NCBI RefSeq assembly: GCF_035938995.1
Contig: NZ_DASZGI010000148.1
Location: forward strand, 1 to 13,229
Direction: 5' to 3'
From: DASZGI01 sp035938995
GTDB lineage: Bacteria; Actinomycetota; Actinomycetes; Streptomycetales; Catenulisporaceae
DNA length: 13,229 nt
Shown: positions 1 through 6,597 of the stretch, one piece after another
Layout of the letters: every line of letters begins with the position of its first letter
Position numbering within the stretch: position 1 is the stretch's first letter
The notes under the pieces: model-generated
What the model saw: only the letters and a program-made list of their open reading frames with translations
The model's database searches: none
Told to the model about the DNA's origin: nothing
Made by a program: the position numbers and the translations under genes

Positions 1-3
1 GCT

Positions 4-654
4 ATGGCTTACCACGGACACGTGATGGTCGGTGGCCCGCCCGACGTGCGCGAACTCCCCGCCCTGGTGATCACCAAGGTCGCGGTCGGCCCGTACGACA
101 ACAACTCATACCTCCTGCGCTGTCGCTACAGAGGCGAACAGCTAATGATAGACGCGGCGGCCGATGCAAATACCTTGATAAAGCTGGTCGGCGACGCCCT
201 CCAAACCGTAGCCACCACGCACCAGCACGCGGACCACTGGCAAGCCCTGCCCGAAGTCGTCAAGGCGACCGGCGCCCGCACCGCCGCCGGAGCACTCGAC
301 GCAGACGCGCTCCCGGTGCCCACCGACATCCGCCTCAACGACGGCGACACCCTCACCGTGGGCGACGTGGAACTCAGAGCGATCCACCTGGTCGGCCACA
401 CGCCGGGCTCTATCGCCCTCCTCTACGACGACCCCAAGGGCCACCCGCACCTCTTCACCGGCGACTGCCTGTTCCCCGGCGGGCCTGGACGGACAACAAA
501 TCCCACCGACTTCGGCGCCTTGATGGACGGACTTGAAGAGAAGATCTTCGGGCCACTGCCGGACGAGACCTGGGTCTACCCAGGCCACGGGCGCGACACG
601 ACCCTAGGTGACGAACGCTTGCACCTAGCGGAGTGGAGGGCTCGCGGCTGGTGA
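4..654 (+). CDS. MBL-fold metallo-hydrolase (glyoxalase II-like), 3' end supplied by the element
   Basis: Metallo-beta-lactamase-fold hydrolase of 216 aa, probably a cytosolic thioester/glyoxalase II-type enzyme; the substrate cannot be read from sequence. The metal-binding set is complete: the HxHxDH motif H73-x-H75-x-D77-H78, H132 in GHTPGS, D154 in TGDCLFPGG and H195 in YPGHG. Codons up to about L156 are host sequence. From the CTGTTCCCCGG core (469-479) onward the gene is element DNA, so H195 and the C-terminal tail come from the element. The displaced host tail lies at 12895-13083. The two tails agree closely over the last 33 codons but differ before that (PGRTTNPTDF here, VGNTQKDSERF there, with one codon fewer here). 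The ATG at 4 is the first visible start, but the window edge hides the ribosome binding site, so the true start could be upstream or at a nearby downstream codon. Two hairpins follow the stop codon. Confidence 0.9.
   Translation: MAYHGHVMVGGPPDVRELPALVITKVAVGPYDNNSYLLRCRYRGEQLMIDAAADANTLIKLVGDALQTVATTHQHADHWQALPEVVKATGARTAAGALDADALPVPTDIRLNDGDTLTVGDVELRAIHLVGHTPGSIALLYDDPKGHPHLFTGDCLFPGGPGRTTNPTDFGALMDGLEEKIFGPLPDETWVYPGHGRDTTLGDERLHLAEWRARGW
469..479 (+). repeat. attL core, CTGTTCCCCGG
   Basis: Eleven bases identical to 12895-12905, encoding L-F-P-G of the hydrolase in the same reading frame at both ends. Left of it the sequence is host gene, right of it element. Two more bases (GG, 481-482) also match after one mismatch, so the crossover dinucleotide cannot be placed by eye. 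Confidence 0.8.
556..654 (+). repeat. Imperfect direct repeat of hydrolase 3' end (partner 12985-13083)
   Basis: The last 99 bases of the left hydrolase match 12985-13083 at 82 of 99 positions by hand count, with the first 25 identical. Most differences are at third codon positions or in four codons near the end. This is the element-borne substitute for the host 3' end. It uses codons unusual for this GC content (CTA twice, TTG, GGT, GAA), as expected of a diverged copy. Confidence 0.85.
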
Positions 655-668
655 CCTGAAGTCCGGGA

Positions 669-688
669 CCGCCTGACCGAATAGGCGG
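669..688 (+). terminator. Hairpin after the hydrolase gene
   Basis: CCGCCT (669-674) pairs with AGGCGG (683-688) around an 8-nt loop, 14 bases after the stop codon. There is no T-tract, which is common for actinomycete terminators. Confidence 0.5.
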
Positions 689-719
689 CCCTGACTGGTG
701 TTGCGAGCACCAGACAGGG
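689..719 (+). terminator. Strong 12-bp hairpin, second terminator
   Basis: CCCTGACTGGTG (689-700) pairs with CACCAGACAGGG (708-719) with one mismatch around a 7-nt loop. It follows directly on the previous hairpin and lies before the ribosome binding site of the next gene, so it should separate hydrolase transcription from the element's first operon. Confidence 0.65.
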
Positions 720-754
720 CCTTGATCCCGACCCAACTGGGAGGGCAGGGACCC

Positions 755-1039
755 ATGTACGAGACTACGAACACCGTCCCACCACCGCACGGCCCGTATG
801 AGCGGGAGGCCGATGCGCGCCGCGACGCAGAAGCCATCTATACAGCAGTGCGCCGCGACCGCCAGCGCGGAGCGATGACCCGCGCCAACGCCGACGCGCT
901 CCGCACCGCTCTCAGCCGTGCGGGGGTCGAGCTGGGCGCCTATGACGAGACGATCGTCTTCTGGATCGCCGGGTGGGAGCCGACCACCGTTCACGTGATC
1001 GCGTCGTGGATCAGCCGGGCCAACGGCGGCGCCCGATGA
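755..1039 (+). CDS. Small hypothetical protein, 94 aa
   Basis: I do not recognise a family. The ATG at 755 is preceded by a good ribosome binding site (GGGAGGGCAGGG, 739-750); an in-frame start at 698 lies inside the upstream hairpin and is rejected. The protein starts with a Thr/Pro-rich stretch, then has an Arg/Ala-rich helical part (about residues 15-55) and ends in a hydrophobic, Trp-containing segment (IVFWIAGWEPTTVHVIASWI). The stop overlaps the start of the DUF2637-like gene as ATGA, so the two are probably translationally coupled and work together. A role in the element's transfer or membrane functions is possible from context only. Confidence 0.75.
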   Translation: MYETTNTVPPPHGPYEREADARRDAEAIYTAVRRDRQRGAMTRANADALRTALSRAGVELGAYDETIVFWIAGWEPTTVHVIASWISRANGGAR

Positions 1040-1797
1040 GCCGCCGCGATCCGGCCGTGTTTATAGGCCTTGCCGTTGTCACGCTGTCCGCCGCCGTCTC
1101 CTCGTTCGGCGCCCTCTACGGGGTTGCCGTGTTCGCCGGGTGGTCCAAGCAAATGGCGTTGACGTTCCCGGCGACGATCGACGCAACCGCTATGGTGGCC
1201 ACCCGGATATGGCTGGCAACGAGTACGCCGACTGAGGCGGCCCGTAGGTATGCCCGGTCAGTTGCCGTCGGCGCGGTGCTGGTCTCGCTGATCGGGAACG
1301 GCGCGTATCACTTGACGGCCGCTCACGTGATCCACCCGGGTGTGGCGCTGGTCATCGCGACGGGCACGGTTCCGCCGCTCGCGCTCGCGGTGGTCGCGCA
1401 CCTGGCGGTCCTTCGTGGCGCTGCACTCGACTCCGTCGGGGTGCCTGAACCGGCTGTGCCCACAGCTTCGGGACTCGGCACACCCAACACGCCTGAGGTA
1501 TCGGCAACAGCGACCACAGCCGCGCCACAACGTCCCGCACTGACTAACCGGACGCGGGTCCCTATTTCAGCCGACACGCCGTCGTGGGGCGCGCTTCTGG
1601 CCACTGCGCAGCAGGTCAACGCCGCGTCCGTAGCCGAGACGGGTAGACCCGCCGGGATATCCCGACTCCGTGCCGAACTCCGGGTAGGCCAGGCCAAGGC
1701 GCAGCAGCTCCGGGACCATCTCAAAGCCCTACCCGCTGCTGACCACACCCGGCTGCCCGTAGAGCGCGTGAACGGGGTACCCGTCGCCGCCGGATAG
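1036..1797 (+). CDS. DUF2637-like membrane protein with C-terminal helix-turn-helix-like tail
   Basis: 253 aa starting at the ATG overlapping the previous stop. The N-terminal half has about four membrane helices (roughly residues 7-34, 41-60, 75-96 and 100-126). The segment FPATIDATAMVATRIWLA after helix 1 fits the F/LP-x-x-ID pattern of DUF2637 proteins, which are common on actinomycete plasmids and integrative elements (family recalled from memory). Residues about 130-185 are a Pro/Thr/Ala-rich linker. The C-terminus (GRPAGISRLRAELRVGQAKAQ and following) looks like a small winged-helix or helix-turn-helix segment. A membrane role in element spread or maintenance is inferred; no biochemical role is established. 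It converges with the minus-strand gene ending at 1829. Confidence 0.75.
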   Translation: MSRRDPAVFIGLAVVTLSAAVSSFGALYGVAVFAGWSKQMALTFPATIDATAMVATRIWLATSTPTEAARRYARSVAVGAVLVSLIGNGAYHLTAAHVIHPGVALVIATGTVPPLALAVVAHLAVLRGAALDSVGVPEPAVPTASGLGTPNTPEVSATATTAAPQRPALTNRTRVPISADTPSWGALLATAQQVNAASVAETGRPAGISRLRAELRVGQAKAQQLRDHLKALPAADHTRLPVERVNGVPVAAG

Positions 1798-1828
1798 ATA
1801 TAGGTGAGATGTACCCGGCTAAGCGGCC

Positions 1829-2366
1829 TCACGGCACCTGCTGTGGGGTCGCTTGCGTCTTGGGCAGCCTGCGCCGTCGCCAAGCGAGCACCACCGCCAT
1901 GACGCGCTTGCGGCCCGCGAATCGCAGCGCCGTCCACGGCCTGACCCGATACAGGCGCCCCCGGTCGTCCCGCAGCCACCGACGTCCATGCGTATCCCGG
2001 AAGTCACAGGCGACCGGATGGGGCCAGTACAGCAGGCCCGTCACATCCTGGCCGGGGCCGATCTCGCGCACGTGCCGTCCGGGCTCGACGACCCCGACGG
2101 GATACGGCGCCGTCGTCGGGGCGGCGAAGGATCAGCTCCGTGACGATCCGGTCGCTTCCGTTGATCAATACGTAGTGGACTAATCGCTCGTCGAGCGGTG
2201 CGTTCGGCTGGCCTTCGAGCTCGGTTATGACATAGAACGCTTCGGCCTGTGCACGTCGCGCGGCGCGACCTCGGCCCAGGTAGCCGAATACTCCGCCAGC
2301 TACTGTCAGGATGCCCGCGCCGCCCAGAACCAAGGCGGTCCACTCGTACGCGTCGTGAGAGGCCAC
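1829..2366 (-). pseudogene. Frameshifted single-pass membrane protein
   Basis: Two reading frames make one sensible protein. Frame one starts at GTG 2366 and has a membrane helix (residues about 10-32), then a soluble stretch containing VHYVLINGSDRIVTELI and RRPDDG. Near 2100-2120 it turns into Arg-rich nonsense. In another frame the logical continuation appears: PYPVGVVEPGRHVREIGPGQ, then a part with CDFRDTHGRRWLRDDRGRLY, ending at 1829. Dropping one base near 2111 gives a protein of about 178 aa resembling actinomycete hypothetical proteins with an N-terminal anchor and a beta-rich domain. No slippery site is evident, so decay or a sequencing error is more likely than programmed recoding. 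It is the last gene of the minus operon, 25 bp after the GntR gene. Confidence 0.6.
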
Positions 2367-2390
2367 GGCGGATACCGTAGCGGTGTGTCA

Positions 2391-3086
2391 CTAGATGAGG
2401 CCGCTGACACGCTCTTCGTAGCGGTGAGCGCCCTTGATCATGACCGTCGCCTCGACCGGCTGACCGCCCTCGTCGAACAGGACGCGGAACTGCCGCAGCA
2501 CCGGAACATCGTCCGGCAGCTCCAACAGCTCCAGTTCCGCCGTCGTCGGCAGCCTTGCGGAGGTGACCTCGTCGTACCGGCCGGGCGCACGCCCCAAACC
2601 CGCGAGCAGCGCCGCCGCGCCACCCTTGATCCGCTTGCGCTCAGCCAGCGCTGTTCCCGCCGCGATGCTGAGCGGATAGTAGGACCATGACAGCTCAACG
2701 GGCACGCCGTCCAGGGTCATCAGGCGATGCCGGAGGATCGCTGTCTGCTGCGACTGCAACGCGAACGCTTCGGTCACCGCGACCGGCGGCACCACCTCGA
2801 CGACGTCCAGCAGGCGATAGGTGTAACCGCCCTCGGCCGGGATGTACGCGGCCGTGTCGATCGGTACCCGGCGCGTCGCGTACACGCCGGAGCCACGCCG
2901 ACCCTCGGCGAATCCCTCGTCCTTGAGCACCTGGATGGCGCGCTGCACCGTGGGTGAGCCGACGCCGTACCGTTCCATCAGTTCGTGCGTGGTCGGCAGC
3001 TTCCCGCTAAGGTCCCCGGACATGATCAGGGCGCGCAGGTCGGCGGCGATCTGCTGATGGCGTGGTCGGCCGTCTTGTCGGCTCAC
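2391..3086 (-). CDS. GntR-family regulator with UTRA effector domain
   Basis: 231 aa, HutC-type. The N-terminal winged helix spans about residues 8-70 (LPTTHELMERYGVGSPTVQR holds the recognition helix; the wing ends GSGVYAT). The UTRA ligand-sensing domain spans about 85-225 (ILRHRLMTLDGVPVELSWSY, then LLELPDDVPVLRQFR). It likely represses by binding operators near 3688-3713 and is released by a small molecule or by its partner. pSAM2-type actinomycete elements use a GntR repressor (KorSA) to control transfer and replication, so a similar role is plausible. The start is GTG 3086, overlapping the stop of the upstream UTRA-only gene as GTGA. The protein is full length for the family. Confidence 0.88.
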   Translation of the reverse strand: MSRQDGRPRHQQIAADLRALIMSGDLSGKLPTTHELMERYGVGSPTVQRAIQVLKDEGFAEGRRGSGVYATRRVPIDTAAYIPAEGGYTYRLLDVVEVVPPVAVTEAFALQSQQTAILRHRLMTLDGVPVELSWSYYPLSIAAGTALAERKRIKGGAAALLAGLGRAPGRYDEVTSARLPTTAELELLELPDDVPVLRQFRVLFDEGGQPVEATVMIKGAHRYEERVSGLI

Positions 3087-3625
3087 GCGGGCCTCAGTTC
3101 GTAGCGCAGGCGGCGCGGAACACCCGGTGCCATCTCACGGCTCATGAGCATGACGGCGACCTCGAACGGGACGTTCTGCTCGGTGTAGCCGGTGCGGATC
3201 AACTCCATCACCGCATCGGCTCCCAAGTGCTCAGCGGCGTCGGCAGGCGGGTCCACGACAGCGACGTCCTCAACGTGCCGTGCCGCCGTGTATCCGAGGT
3301 CTGCGAGCAGCCGTACGGCGCCGCCCCGGATCGGCTTCGCCTCAGCGAGAGCGGTCCCCTGCGCGACCGCGAGGGGGTACCACGAGTCCGCGATCTCCAC
3401 GGGTCTGTCATCCAAGGTCACGAGGCGGCGCCGCAGGATCGCAGGCGTACCGGCGTTCAAGCCAAGCCGTTCGGCGACGGCGGCGGGGACTGGCAGGCGG
3501 TCCACCAGGATCAGCTGGTGGCGTCCGGTGTGCCCGGCCTGTGCCGCCTCCTGCTCCCACGGGTCCCGGTCGCCGGGAGTGTGGGGGGCGAGGTATGGGG
3601 TCGAGGCGGTGATCCACTCGGTCAT
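3083..3625 (-). CDS. UTRA-domain protein lacking the GntR DNA-binding domain
   Basis: 180 aa. The region from about residue 35 onward is a UTRA domain clearly paralogous to that of the next gene: ILRRRLVTLDDRPVEIADSW against ILRHRLMTLDGVPVELSWSY, then GTALAEAKPIRGGA against GTALAERKRIKGGA. The first 35 residues (STPYLAPHTPGDRDPWEQEA) match the linker that normally follows the winged helix in such regulators, and no winged helix precedes it: the ATG at 3625 has a GGAGGA ribosome binding site just upstream, so it is not an artificial truncation. It is first in the operon and coupled by GTGA to the full regulator. It could form heterodimers with the regulator and tune its DNA binding or ligand response (inference). 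Confidence 0.82.
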   Translation of the reverse strand: MTEWITASTPYLAPHTPGDRDPWEQEAAQAGHTGRHQLILVDRLPVPAAVAERLGLNAGTPAILRRRLVTLDDRPVEIADSWYPLAVAQGTALAEAKPIRGGAVRLLADLGYTAARHVEDVAVVDPPADAAEHLGADAVMELIRTGYTEQNVPFEVAVMLMSREMAPGVPRRLRYELRPA

Positions 3626-3685
3626 GGTGCAGCGGTCCTCCGGTCTTCGGGCGCGTATTGATCCTAGGCGTGCGCCTCCGCCCCT

Positions 3686-3715
3686 ATTAGTTTATAAGCT
3701 ATAGTTCTAAACTCT
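3686..3715. promoter_or_regulatory. Divergent control region with operator-like repeats
   Basis: The sharpest AT-rich dip in the 129-bp gap between divergent operons. AGTTTA (3689-3694) and TAAACT (3708-3713) form an inverted repeat, and TAGTT recurs directly at 3688 and 3702. GTTCTAAAC (3704-3712) resembles the GT-TA-AC pattern of HutC/GntR operators. It probably holds overlapping promoters of both operons and the binding site of the GntR protein. Confidence 0.5.
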
Positions 3716-3754
3716 TCCGGACCGGAGTAGCCCGCCCGAAGGCCGTGATCACCT

Positions 3755-4039
3755 GTGAAAACACAAACCGCTCCCCGAGACGACGCCGACGTCCAACGTG
3801 ACGCAGTCATCCGTCCCGTGCGTGTTCATCTGCTCGCCTGGGGGTTCACCGCCGCTGACGTTGAGCACGCGGTCGATAAGGCCGGTCAGGGGTGGGCGCG
3901 GGAGACGTGGGAATTCGTCGAAGTCGAGCGCTTCCAGGAAGTGCCCTGCCCGCTCAACATCAAGGACCCCGCCGCCATCGCCGCCGCGCAGGGCTACCAC
4001 TGGGCATACGTGGCCTACACGGCCGAGGACGCGCAGTGA
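3755..4039 (+). CDS. Hypothetical protein, 94 aa
   Basis: Unrecognised family. GTG start at 3755, the only in-frame start, with a weak GAAGG about 12 bases upstream. Composition is acidic/aromatic and suggests a compact alpha/beta fold: an N-terminal polar segment, HLLAWGFTAADVEHAVDKAG (about residues 25-44), then WEFVEVERFQEVPCPLNIKD and a C-terminal GYHWAYVAYTAED strand. It is first in a plus-strand operon divergent from the GntR/UTRA pair. Its stop overlaps the next start as GTGA, so it is likely made together with the STAS-like protein. Confidence 0.7.
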   Translation: MKTQTAPRDDADVQRDAVIRPVRVHLLAWGFTAADVEHAVDKAGQGWARETWEFVEVERFQEVPCPLNIKDPAAIAAAQGYHWAYVAYTAEDAQ

Positions 4040-4395
4040 CCGAGTTCGAGGTCTGGGCCGACAGCGGTGTTGCCTTGGTCGAGCCGTGCGGAGTGCTGGA
4101 CGTGGACGCGGTGCCGCGCCTGCGCGCGGCGCTGAGCGAGGCGGTGAACCTGACCCGCCGACCGTTGGTCGTCGTCGTCGACGAGAAGGTCACCAAGGTG
4201 GACGCGGTCGCACTCGCGGTCATCCTGATCGAACACCGCCGTTTGCGCGACCGGGACGGGGGTCTCGGTGTCGTCGGCGCACAGGGGCCGATCGCGGACA
4301 TGTTGCAGCGCACGCATGTGGGCCGGGAGGTCCCGGTGTTCGCGACCTTGGAGGAGGCGCTGGCCGGTCTCGCGACGCCTTCGCCGAAACCTTGA
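4036..4395 (+). CDS. STAS-domain protein lacking the phosphorylation serine
   Basis: 119 aa, a single STAS domain (anti-sigma factor antagonist fold): N-terminal beta hairpin (ALVEPCGVLDVDAVPRLRAA), central strand LVVVVDEKVTKVD, helix VALAVILIEHRRLRDRDGG, strand LGVVGAQGPIADMLQ, C-terminal VPVFATLEEAL. In SpoIIAA/RsbV proteins the loop after the central strand reads D-S-S/T-G and carries the regulatory serine; here it is D56-A57-V58-A59, so switching by an anti-sigma kinase is not expected. It may bind a partner constitutively. GTG start at 4036 overlaps the upstream stop. No anti-sigma kinase or sigma factor lies nearby, so any target would be host-encoded or unrelated. Partner unknown. Confidence 0.75.
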   Translation: MTEFEVWADSGVALVEPCGVLDVDAVPRLRAALSEAVNLTRRPLVVVVDEKVTKVDAVALAVILIEHRRLRDRDGGLGVVGAQGPIADMLQRTHVGREVPVFATLEEALAGLATPSPKP

Positions 4396-4464
4396 CTGCC
4401 CACACCTTCAACCCAGCGCGCTGCCCCGACGCCGCGTCGCCGGTCCCACACGACGCGAGCAACA

Positions 4465-4956
4465 GTGCGGGCGGAGCCTCCGACACAACCGACAGCGCGG
4501 ACGCCGCAGGCTCAGCTAGAGCTGATCATCGCTCAGCTCAAGACGGCGCGCCGCGCCCGTAGGCTCACCCAACAAGCGCTCGCCGACGGACTCGGGGTTT
4601 CGGCGTTGGCGGTCGGCGCGTGGGAGACAGGGAAGGACACGCCTGCGCTCGGCAACTTCCTGCGCTGGGCTGAAACGCTGGGTCTCACCGCCGCCGTGAC
4701 CGGCGCCCCGACTGGCGACACACCGGTGCCCCGGCGCGGCGAGCCGTTGGAACAGTTCCGCATCCGGTGCCTGACGTCGGCGCTGGCAGGTGCGCGGGAG
4801 CATTCGAACTGGTCTCAGGAGATGGTGGGCGACGCGCTCGGTGTCAGCACGTGGACGGTACACATGTGGGAGACCGGTCACCGCGTGCCACGCACGCTCC
4901 GGCTGATCGAGTGGTGCCACGCACTCGGCTGCGAGTTGACGCTGGTCGCACGGTGA
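4465..4956 (+). CDS. Tandem XRE-family helix-turn-helix regulator
   Basis: 163 aa with two XRE-type helix-turn-helix units. The first, about residues 20-76, contains LTQQALADGLGVSALAVGAW then ETG. The second, about 97-160, contains WSQEMVGDALGVSTWTVHMW then ETG. Both keep the W-E-T-G signature at the end of the fourth helix, and a linker of about 20 residues separates them. Two heads in one chain would let a monomer recognise a two-half-site operator. The start is GTG 4465, the first start after the STAS stop, in the same frame and 69 bp downstream; the ribosome binding site is weak. Likely a transcriptional regulator of the element, co-transcribed with its neighbours. Confidence 0.82.
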   Translation: MRAEPPTQPTARTPQAQLELIIAQLKTARRARRLTQQALADGLGVSALAVGAWETGKDTPALGNFLRWAETLGLTAAVTGAPTGDTPVPRRGEPLEQFRIRCLTSALAGAREHSNWSQEMVGDALGVSTWTVHMWETGHRVPRTLRLIEWCHALGCELTLVAR

Positions 4957-5006
4957 CGGTTGTGCCGGGGCGCCTCCTCAGCGTCACGGTTCGACAACTC
5001 CTCTGA

Positions 5007-5020
5007 CGCCTCGTCAGGCG
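5007..5020 (+). terminator. Small hairpin between XRE gene and membrane-protein gene
   Basis: CGCCT pairs with AGGCG around a 4-nt loop, about 50 bases after the XRE gene stop. Only five base pairs and no T-tract; it could be an attenuator or chance. Confidence 0.25.
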
Positions 5021-5070
5021 CGGCGTACGGTCCCGGTAGCGCGGTGTGGGGCCGCGCGTGGGGAGGGATC

Positions 5071-5526
5071 ATGCCGAGGGGTTGCAGTATCGCATTAGGC
5101 GTGTGGATCGCGGCGGTCGTGTGCGGGGTGATCGCGTTCATCGTGTACGCGGTGAACCAGCCCGACCCGTTCAGCACCCCAGCGGCCGGTTCGTCCACGT
5201 CCGCGCCCGCCGTGGTTGACGTTCAGGCAAGCACGCCCAACGCGGGAAGTGCGGCGCAACGGCTCGCCGACCTGGACGGCGACACGCAACCGGTCAGCGC
5301 GTATCAAGCGGCACTCGATGCGCTCGCCCCGAAGTGCACCCAGGACGAGGCGAACATCGCAGGTCTCGGCGACGCCGGTTACAACGACCTGGTCAAGAAC
5401 GGGGTCACCGACGAGACGCGGCTCACCGTATTGCAGCACCTGGACGCGTCCATGCCGTCGAGTCTCGGGAAGACCGATTGTACGTCGATCCTGTCCGCGT
5501 ACCTGGTACTGCGGGAACAGGGGTAA
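5071..5526 (+). CDS. Single-pass membrane-anchored hypothetical protein
   Basis: 151 aa from the ATG at 5071, chosen because GGGAGG sits 5 bases upstream; the open frame extends back to 4960 but that part looks non-coding. One membrane helix (about residues 6-28, IALGVWIAAVVCGVIAFIVY) is followed by an extracytoplasmic Ser/Thr/Pro/Ala linker (about 30-60) and a helical domain with two cysteines (KCTQDEA and KTDCTSI) that could form a disulfide. Cys5 is not in a lipobox, so it is not an obvious lipoprotein. The family is not identified. It is the last gene of the plus-strand operon; a role at the cell surface during element maintenance or exclusion is only a guess. Confidence 0.72.
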   Translation: MPRGCSIALGVWIAAVVCGVIAFIVYAVNQPDPFSTPAAGSSTSAPAVVDVQASTPNAGSAAQRLADLDGDTQPVSAYQAALDALAPKCTQDEANIAGLGDAGYNDLVKNGVTDETRLTVLQHLDASMPSSLGKTDCTSILSAYLVLREQG

Positions 5527-5869
5527 GGGAGAGAGCCACTGGACGGGCGGGGCGCGTTAGCCCTGTTCAGCGGCGGTCATATGGTAGCCGGTAATAGGCC
5601 AAGATTGCGCTGTATATGTCACACGAAAGTTTTGCGAGAAAAAACGCGGCCAATCTGCGAGGGGGGTCGTGCGTTCCCGATCATGCCTCATGAGTGTTCG
5701 ACCCCTGATTCGCGAGTGCGTTTCGCGTGTCCATGGCTTGACTCGTGCTGATTCCTCGCCGTGCGCGTCGTGGCAGGTAGGGGTACGTATCGGGCGGTGA
5801 CGCTGCACAGCTCGCCAGCAAGGCACGATCAGAACGGCGCGCGGACACCCCCGCCCCGCACGTGAAACA
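5527..5869. other. Intergenic stretch, no gene supported
   Basis: About 340 bp between the end of the plus operon and the resolvase terminator. Contains a lower-GC patch (about 5580-5650) with short related words GGCCAAGATTGCG and GGCCAATCTGCG, and very short ATG frames near 5683 and 5690 without convincing signals. I see no RNA gene or protein here. Confidence 0.5.
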
Positions 5870-5893
5870 CCCCCGGACGGTTGCATCCGGGGG
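5870..5893 (-). terminator. Terminator hairpin downstream of the resolvase
   Basis: CCCCCGGA (5870-5877) pairs perfectly with TCCGGGGG (5886-5893) around an 8-nt loop. It lies about 100 bp past the minus-strand resolvase stop and could serve transcripts from both sides. Confidence 0.6.
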
Positions 5894-5991
5894 CACATCC
5901 TGGCGCGGCACTCCAGGCGTGGGGCACTGGGTACCTCAGTAGCAGGGTGCCACCGACGTATCCCAGCGGGGGCGGATTGGGGTACTCCAGT

Positions 5992-6588
5992 TCAGTCTTT
6001 GGCGAGAACGCGGTAGACGGTCGCGCGGTGCACGCCCATGGCCTGCGCAATCTTTGTGGGTGACTCTCCCTTGTCGTGGCGCGCGTGCACGGCCGCCACC
6101 TGGTCGGGTGAGAGCGCCGCCGGGCGCCCACCCGTCCGGCCCTGGTTACGGGCCGCTTCGAGTCCGGCCATGACGCGCTCGTGGGTGAGTTCGCGCTCGA
6201 ACGCGGCGAATCCCGCTGCGATCGTCATAAACAAGCGCCCTTCCGGACGGGTCGTGTCGATACCCGCGAGCGCACCGGTAAGGATCTTGAAGCCGACGCC
6301 ACGCTTCCCTAGATCCTCAACGATCTTGATCAGGTCGACGACCGATCGGGCGAGCCTGTCGAGCTTCCACACGACGAGCACGTCACCCGGGCGGAGGTAG
6401 TCGAGCGCGGCGGCGAGTTCCGGGCGGCCGTCGGTCGATTTGCCGGAGGCCTGATCCTCGAAGATCCGCGTGCATCCGGCGGCGCTGAGCGCGTCGCGCT
6501 GGAATTGCGCGTCCTGATGCCCGGTGGAGACACGGGCGTAGCCGATCAGGTGGCCGGTCGGGGTGTCAGTGGACTCCGTCGTCGTCAT
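5992..6588 (-). CDS. Small serine recombinase (resolvase/invertase family)
   Basis: 198 aa, normal length for a Tn3-type resolvase or Pin/Hin-type invertase. The catalytic domain starts GYARVSTGHQD with nucleophile Ser21; the active-site arginine segment is KLDRLARS (R78, R81); FERELTHERVMAGL at 130-143 is the conserved start of the long E helix. The DNA-binding helix-turn-helix is at the C-terminus (about 172-196, SPTKIAQAMGVHRATVYRVL). It is transcribed alone on the minus strand, and upstream lies a cluster of GTCGCAA-type repeats likely to be its recombination site. No transposase accompanies it, so multimer resolution of a replicating circular form is the most economical role; inversion cannot be excluded. 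Confidence 0.9.
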   Translation of the reverse strand: MTTTESTDTPTGHLIGYARVSTGHQDAQFQRDALSAAGCTRIFEDQASGKSTDGRPELAAALDYLRPGDVLVVWKLDRLARSVVDLIKIVEDLGKRGVGFKILTGALAGIDTTRPEGRLFMTIAAGFAAFERELTHERVMAGLEAARNQGRTGGRPAALSPDQVAAVHARHDKGESPTKIAQAMGVHRATVYRVLAKD

Positions 6589-6597
6589 GCCTCAAGG

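Noticed and set aside
469..479. tRNA-type attachment site
   Set aside because: No tRNA gene or tRNA-like fold is present at either end; the target is a protein gene and the integrase is of the serine class.
3798..4562. Long plus-strand frame over the STAS region
   Set aside because: Arg/Gly/Pro-rich shadow of three better-supported genes in other frames.
4465..4956. Toxin-antitoxin antitoxin
   Set aside because: The XRE domains could suggest it, but the neighbours show no toxin-like fold and the two-headed layout fits a regulator better.
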